A stretch of 54,539 nt of DNA, taken from Oscillospiraceae bacterium (GTDB lineage Bacteria; Bacillota; Clostridia; Saccharofermentanales; Saccharofermentanaceae). The DNA lies in the NCBI GenBank assembly GCA_902764825.1, contig CACWXL010000009.1:1-54539 (forward strand), given 5' to 3'. The notes below the pieces were generated by a model. The model worked only from the letters and a program-made list of their open reading frames with translations. It was not told the DNA's origin and did no database searches. Each line of letters begins with the position of its first letter. Positions within the stretch are counted from its first letter, which is position 1. Positions 51,027-54,539 of this stretch are shown in pieces. The translations under genes were made by a program, and so were the position numbers.

Positions 51027-52085
51027 TTATATTTTCGCGAACGCTGTGAATTTCTTGTCGCCTATCAGATCAAGAACCGTATGGATAGTTTCATTGCCGG
51101 TCCTTCCGAGCATCGTAAAAGTGCTCGTCTCGTACGAGATGTCGAACAACTTTATGATATCCGCATTATCGTCAGGCGCGGCGTCGAAGTACTCCGCAAG
51201 CCTTTTTGCTTCATCTATGAGTTCCCCGGCATGAGCCTTGTCGCCTGTCATGAAATACGCATAGCTTTCCGAGATCAGGAAAGCAGCACTAGTCTTATCA
51301 AAGAAGCACGGCTCGTCATTTTTCCTGAGACTTACAAGATTGTCTATACTCCACCTCGCGACGGTTTTTGCGCGCTCCCAGTCATGGCGGTTGCAGTAGT
51401 AATACAAAAGTCCCATGGAGGTGTTGTTAATGTCAGCAATACTGTCCCAGAAAGCAATCGCCAGCTGGTTCAGGCATGCATCGTCCGTCTCTCCTTTAAG
51501 CGCCGTAAGCCAACCGATCTTGGAATTGAAGACTCCCGCCTCGTTGTTCTTCTTCATCATGTCCAGCGCCTTGTCCCTGTCGTTGACAAGGAAATTCAGG
51601 AGCGCGATGTCGCCTATTATCGCGAGTTTGCCGTATTTCGGATTTATATCGTGCGGCACTATTCCTAATGCTTTCTCGAAAAGCTCGATCGCACGTCTCA
51701 TCCACCCGTTATTCCGCTCTTCCATACCGAACGTAAGATACATCTTAGCTGACGCCACGAGCACATTAAAATCATTCGGATATTTGGTCAGCGCCTTCTC
51801 CGCGAACTCCAGCCCGGCTCTGTCCTTGGAGACGATATATCCGTAGATCTGATCCGTTATGGAGCGCTTGCGGTTCTCCGCCATCTCATAACCCAACAGA
51901 TTATCCACGGAGGTGTCGAAAAGATCCGCGATCCTGACCAGCATCTCCAGTTCCGGCGACGAGAGCCCTGCCTCCCACTTATAGACCGCACCCGCCGTAA
52001 CGCCTAAAGCATCGGCCAGCGCCTCCTGCGTGAGCGAACGCTCCTTCCTCATTCTCTTCAAGTTCTCGGCAAGTCTGATATCCAT
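51027..52085 (-). CDS. XRE-family regulator with TPR-like region
   Basis: 352 residues from ATG 52085 (GGGAGA at good spacing). HTH in 1-60 (RSLTQEALADALGVTAGAVY), then a long helical region with TPR-like repeats (AEKALTKYPNDFNVLVASAK, ELFEKALGIVPHDINPKYG). Such regulators often respond to peptide signals or partner proteins. Located just upstream of the ABC exporter; cotranscription likely. Confidence 0.85.
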   Translation of the reverse strand: MDIRLAENLKRMRKERSLTQEALADALGVTAGAVYKWEAGLSSPELEMLVRIADLFDTSVDNLLGYEMAENRKRSITDQIYGYIVSKDRAGLEFAEKALTKYPNDFNVLVASAKMYLTFGMEERNNGWMRRAIELFEKALGIVPHDINPKYGKLAIIGDIALLNFLVNDRDKALDMMKKNNEAGVFNSKIGWLTALKGETDDACLNQLAIAFWDSIADINNTSMGLLYYYCNRHDWERAKTVARWSIDNLVSLRKNDEPCFFDKTSAAFLISESYAYFMTGDKAHAGELIDEAKRLAEYFDAAPDDNADIIKLFDISYETSTFTMLGRTGNETIHTVLDLIGDKKFTAFAKI

Positions 52086-52208
52086 GTTGATCTCTCCCAT
52101 CGGTTGTCTTTTGACCTTATGATAGCGGATGCCGGCTTCGATTTGAACTGATTACTAATACTATTTGGATTTTATTTTTCCTACCGTTGGTATGAGTTGC
52201 AATACACA

Positions 52209-52238
52209 AGCGGGCCGCCTCGCTTGAGGTGACCCGCT
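52209..52238 (-). terminator. rho-independent terminator
   Basis: Minus strand AGCGGGTCACCTC-AAGC-GAGGCGGCCCGCT pairs over 13 bases with wobbles, 31 bases after the 52269 stop. The tail is TGTGTATTGC. Confidence 0.55.
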
Positions 52239-52268
52239 GTTAAGTGCTCTATTCCGCCTTTCCCCGTC

Positions 52269-53237
52269 TTACATGTTCTCGAAATGGAACTGCTCGGCCA
52301 GATTCTCGATGTCCTCTTTTGATACAGATCTGAGTTCGCCATTGTCATCCCAGGGGAGGACGTTGATCGATACAAAGCTGTTCTCAAGATTTACAGAGAT
52401 GATCGCTTTGCAGAACCCGTTATCAGTAGGATTGTATGCAATATTGACCGTTACGCCGCTCTTGGTCGTGTATGTCCACTGCTCGTACTTATCGATGCTG
52501 CCGGCATTGAGATATACGGTATCAAAATAGCCTTTCATGCATCTTCTGATCTGGAAATTGATGCCGTTGAACGTTGAATCCAGCTGGAATGTTCCGTCAT
52601 CGTAACGGTATCCGCCGCCCTCGACGCCGTCAGCGAAGAGATCAACACCGTACTTCTCTTCAAGGATCTTCTCGTCGGCATCGTCACATCCTGTGTGAAG
52701 CTTAAGTTTGTACTTGGCGCATATCTCGTCGATCTTGTCTGCCATCTCTTGAGAATAAACACCATAATCACCATACTTTTCAGCAAACGGGTCTGTGCCT
52801 GTGCGCTTTGTTTCCGCATCGAATGCATCGAGGATCTTAAATTCCCTGTCGTAGCTGTCATCGAATGCGATCCATTCTTTTGTCGCCTGATACTCCGGCG
52901 AATCAGGATATCCCTGCGAGGAAACGAACTCGCGCGGAGGTACTGAATTCTTGATGTCTTCTTCTATCGAAGGACCCCATGAACTCTTTCCGAATGATAA
53001 GTTTGCCAGGCCGCCGTTGATTGCCGCGAATGCGGTGGCTCCCAGTGCTGCAACGACCGCAACGGCAATGCCCACTGTAAGTATGGTCTTCTTTGAACTT
53101 CTCTTTTTATTTGATGCGTTTTGAATCTTCATTCTCGTCAACTCCTTTATCCTTTCAGAGGAGACGACGGAATTATCTTCCATCCGGACAGAAGAGTCTT
53201 CGATATTTTCCATCAGATCATAAATATTGACTTTCAT
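52269..53237 (-). CDS. anti-sigma-like single-pass membrane protein
   Basis: 322 residues: charged cytosolic part (1-48), membrane helix (TILTVGIAVAVVAALGATAF, about 50-70), ectodomain with SSWGPSIEEDIKNS, YSQEMADKIDE, LKLHTGCDD, NFQIRRCMKG. Paralog of the 19791 protein. Overlaps the sigma stop by 20 bases and starts with AAAGGAGG. Ends at a terminator. Probably restrains its sigma factor and senses an outside signal. Confidence 0.75.
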   Translation of the reverse strand: MKVNIYDLMENIEDSSVRMEDNSVVSSERIKELTRMKIQNASNKKRSSKKTILTVGIAVAVVAALGATAFAAINGGLANLSFGKSSWGPSIEEDIKNSVPPREFVSSQGYPDSPEYQATKEWIAFDDSYDREFKILDAFDAETKRTGTDPFAEKYGDYGVYSQEMADKIDEICAKYKLKLHTGCDDADEKILEEKYGVDLFADGVEGGGYRYDDGTFQLDSTFNGINFQIRRCMKGYFDTVYLNAGSIDKYEQWTYTTKSGVTVNIAYNPTDNGFCKAIISVNLENSFVSINVLPWDDNGELRSVSKEDIENLAEQFHFENM

Positions 53238-53781
53238 CTGTATCGCCTCCTTTATATTCGTTGAGGATATGACGTAATCTTTCGCGTCCGCGTTTAAGCT
53301 TGGTCTTGACCGTGGATGGATTCATCTGCATTTGTTTTGCGATCTCCGATACACTCTGGCAGTAATAGTAGAACCGTAAGAAGATCTCTTTGTCCGGCTG
53401 CGTCATGGAATAAACTGCTTTCCTGACCGCCAGATCCTGATCCTCTTTTGCGACTCTCTCGAACTCCGTATCATCATCTAAGATAAGAATGTCCTCATCC
53501 AAAGGAAGCTCCGATACCTTGTCCCGCAATTTCTGCATGGAAAGGCTCCTTGCCACGCGGCTCAAATACCCTTTAATGTTCAGGGGATAGAGATTTGCCG
53601 CAGAGCTCCATAAGGTCACGAAAACATCCGCCGTGACTTCTTCGATATCCTCATGACTCATGGAGTCCTTAAGGATATTGCTGACTACGGTTCCCACATA
53701 AGCACTGTAACGGTCTATAAACCATTCCAGGGCTTCCTGATCCCCTGACTTAAGTAAATTAAGCGCTTTTGCTTCGTTCAC
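53218..53781 (-). CDS. ECF sigma factor
   Basis: 187 residues from the GTG at 53781 (GAGGTGA five to seven bases upstream; the GTG at 53790 overlaps this site and is less good). Region 2: RYSAYVGTVVSNILKDSMSH, IEEVTADVFV; region 4: SVSEIAKQMQMNPSTVKTKL. Partner of the anti-sigma-like gene overlapping its end. TGAAACC with an ACTTATATAGG element upstream resembles its own promoter. Confidence 0.85.
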   Translation of the reverse strand: MNEAKALNLLKSGDQEALEWFIDRYSAYVGTVVSNILKDSMSHEDIEEVTADVFVTLWSSAANLYPLNIKGYLSRVARSLSMQKLRDKVSELPLDEDILILDDDTEFERVAKEDQDLAVRKAVYSMTQPDKEIFLRFYYYCQSVSEIAKQMQMNPSTVKTKLKRGRERLRHILNEYKGGDTDESQYL

Positions 53782-53803
53782 AAGTCTCACCTCAAAGTTA
53801 TTC

Positions 53804-53817
53804 TGAACGGCCGTTCA
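53804..53817. promoter_or_regulatory. 14-bp perfect palindrome upstream of the sigma gene
   Basis: TGAACGGCCGTTCA is self-complementary over all 14 bases. It lies between the likely promoter and the sigma start, so it could be an operator or a small leader hairpin. Confidence 0.45.
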
Positions 53818-53981
53818 CCTATATAAGTGCAGTTTTGGTTCCGCCGGTTTCACTTTTTTCGCAAATTTCTCGAAAAGCTTTCCATAATATTACGAGGCTC
53901 TTTTATACTTCATAGTTGACAAATAATCAATCTAGTTCTATCATATAAACAGAACATTTGTTTGTTGTTTAGGGAGCCGGA

Positions 53982-54293
53982 AAGATTTCAGAATTGAATG
54001 AAATCATTACTGCATATAAGAAATTATCCTTCACTGATTATATTGTGTTTTAAACGCCCCTTTCCAACAATGTAAATGTACGCGATGACAATTTAAAGGA
54101 CTTCCTTATTGAAACACGTATTGCTGATGGTAATGCATGTATCTATTGCGAAGGCTTTTATGTCGTTAAGAACGAAAAGCGTAAAGATGGTGTACGGCGT
54201 TTCCTTTGTCGTGATTGCAAGAAGTCATTTATTCCGAGTTCCTGTTCTATCGCGTTAGGCACAAGAAAGAACTTGCTTTCATTCGTCACTTAG
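53982..54293 (+). pseudogene. dead IS1595-like transposase, 5' remnant
   Basis: One frame runs KISELNEIITAYKKLSFTDY, hits a TAA at 54051, and continues in the same frame to a zinc ribbon (CIYCEGFYVVKNEKRKDG, then CRDCKKSFIPSS) and GTRKNLLSF before TAG at 54291. The ribbon and following SxT-type segment match the N-terminus of IS1595-family transposases. The catalytic DDE part is absent, and the internal stop shows decay. Confidence 0.6.
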
Positions 54294-54311
54294 AGATAAG
54301 GGGTATGTAAC

Positions 54312-54539
54312 ATGATACTCTCGGAAGAACACAGAATAAAAAAACATAACAATAAGAAGCTTCTTCACGAGATAGACGATTACTGCTATAAAGTGAAGAA
54401 CCTTTCCAACAGCGTCAACTACCTGATAAAGCAGTGCTATCGCATTCACACGAAGATAAAGAACGGTAAGACTCTAGAAGAATGGGAAGATGAACTTATC
54501 AGAGCGATAAACAGCGGCATCACGGAATACAATTTGGGC
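54312..54539 (+). mobile_element. tnpB: TnpB-like (IS200/IS605 OrfB) gene start, cut by window edge
   Basis: ATG 54312, with AAGGGG about nine bases upstream, begins MILSEEHRIKKHNNKKLLHE, then IDDYCYKVKNLSNSVNYLIK, the N-terminal signature of IS605 OrfB/TnpB proteins of Clostridia (E-H-x-I-K-K ... K-N-L-x-N). TnpB is an RNA-guided nuclease associated with IS200/IS605 transposons. The RuvC domain lies outside the window. It sits 18 bp after the IS1595-like remnant. Confidence 0.7.

Noticed and set aside
1..54539. CRISPR array, tRNA or rRNA genes
   Set aside because: No regularly spaced direct repeats of 25-40 bases, no cloverleaf with a recognisable T-loop, and no rRNA-like stretches were found on reading.

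Overview
The window looks like accessory chromosome of a Gram-positive, Clostridia-type bacterium (Lachnospiraceae/Oscillospiraceae-like, possibly a gut or rumen anaerobe). This is inferred from strong purine-rich Shine-Dalgarno sites, short intergenic gaps, the family repertoire (LytTR+DUF3021, CPBP proteases, ECF sigma/anti-sigma pairs, LplC/YtcP-type permease, condensation-like acyltransferase + DUF6320) and moderate GC that is lower on the left. I see no rRNA, tRNA, CRISPR array or housekeeping operon. Nearly every gene is on the minus strand; the exceptions are a sigma/anti-sigma pair (26.1-28.0 kb), a YczE-like fragment and an ABC permease (42.5-44.0 kb), and transposon material at the right edge.

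Region by region. 0-8.4 kb: a train of small, mostly unrelated minus-strand genes (HAD phosphatase, methyltransferase, GAD-like/Tdi1-like protein, translation-factor-like beta-barrel, several unknowns, SAP protein, GNAT, zinc-ribbon membrane protein). Several gaps share a short leader motif, and one small membrane gene looks frameshifted. 8.4-11.1 kb: a TetR-SDR-condensation operon with an apparent TetR operator, trailed by the 3' stub of a MazG-like pyrophosphohydrolase gene. 11.2-18.8 kb: nucleoside phosphorylase, CPBP protease with an XRE regulator, a broken gene, NADAR, a small HEXXH membrane protein and zinc-ribbon proteins. 18.9-28.0 kb: PEBP lipoprotein, a Cys-rich mini-protein, two ECF sigma/anti-sigma modules, kinase-like P-loop protein, methyltransferase, phosphoesterase, and a LytTR-DUF3021 pair with a second CPBP protein. 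28.1-39.9 kb: DUF4299-like, DUF3795-GNAT fusion, the three-gene module alpha/beta-hydrolase + condensation-like acyltransferase + DUF6320, zinc-ribbon membrane proteins, two GNATs, a self-contained 27-codon transcription unit, FkbM methyltransferase, NimA-like, DUF1349, ABM monooxygenase. 40-45.9 kb: lipoprotein, epimerase, DUF4097, truncated YczE, orphan sugar-type ABC permease, and a 2H phosphoesterase fused to an unknown domain. 46-49.2 kb: a duplicated, shuffled cluster of lipoproteins and a sigma factor with an extracytoplasmic domain. 49.3-53.8 kb: ABC exporter, XRE-TPR regulator, a third ECF/anti-sigma pair. 53.9-54.5 kb: a dead IS1595-like transposase remnant and the start of a TnpB-like gene.

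The most interesting locus is 46.0-49.2 kb. An ECF sigma ORF and the downstream membrane/ectodomain ORF are most simply one gene split by a one-base frameshift. The same ectodomain is repeated at high DNA identity behind a lipoprotein signal peptide about 1.7 kb away. A 44-bp promoter-like element (GCGAAGAA ... TATTCGTCTATAGAG) lies both upstream of the sigma gene and upstream of the lipoprotein pair, suggesting one sigma-controlled cell-surface regulon. Other notable items are the complete 27-aa mini-gene at 34.5-34.7 kb, a Cys-rich 55-aa ORF, two homologous 41-bp hairpins at 40.0-40.1 kb, and repeated gene decay, including several one- or two-base frameshifts that could also be assembly errors.
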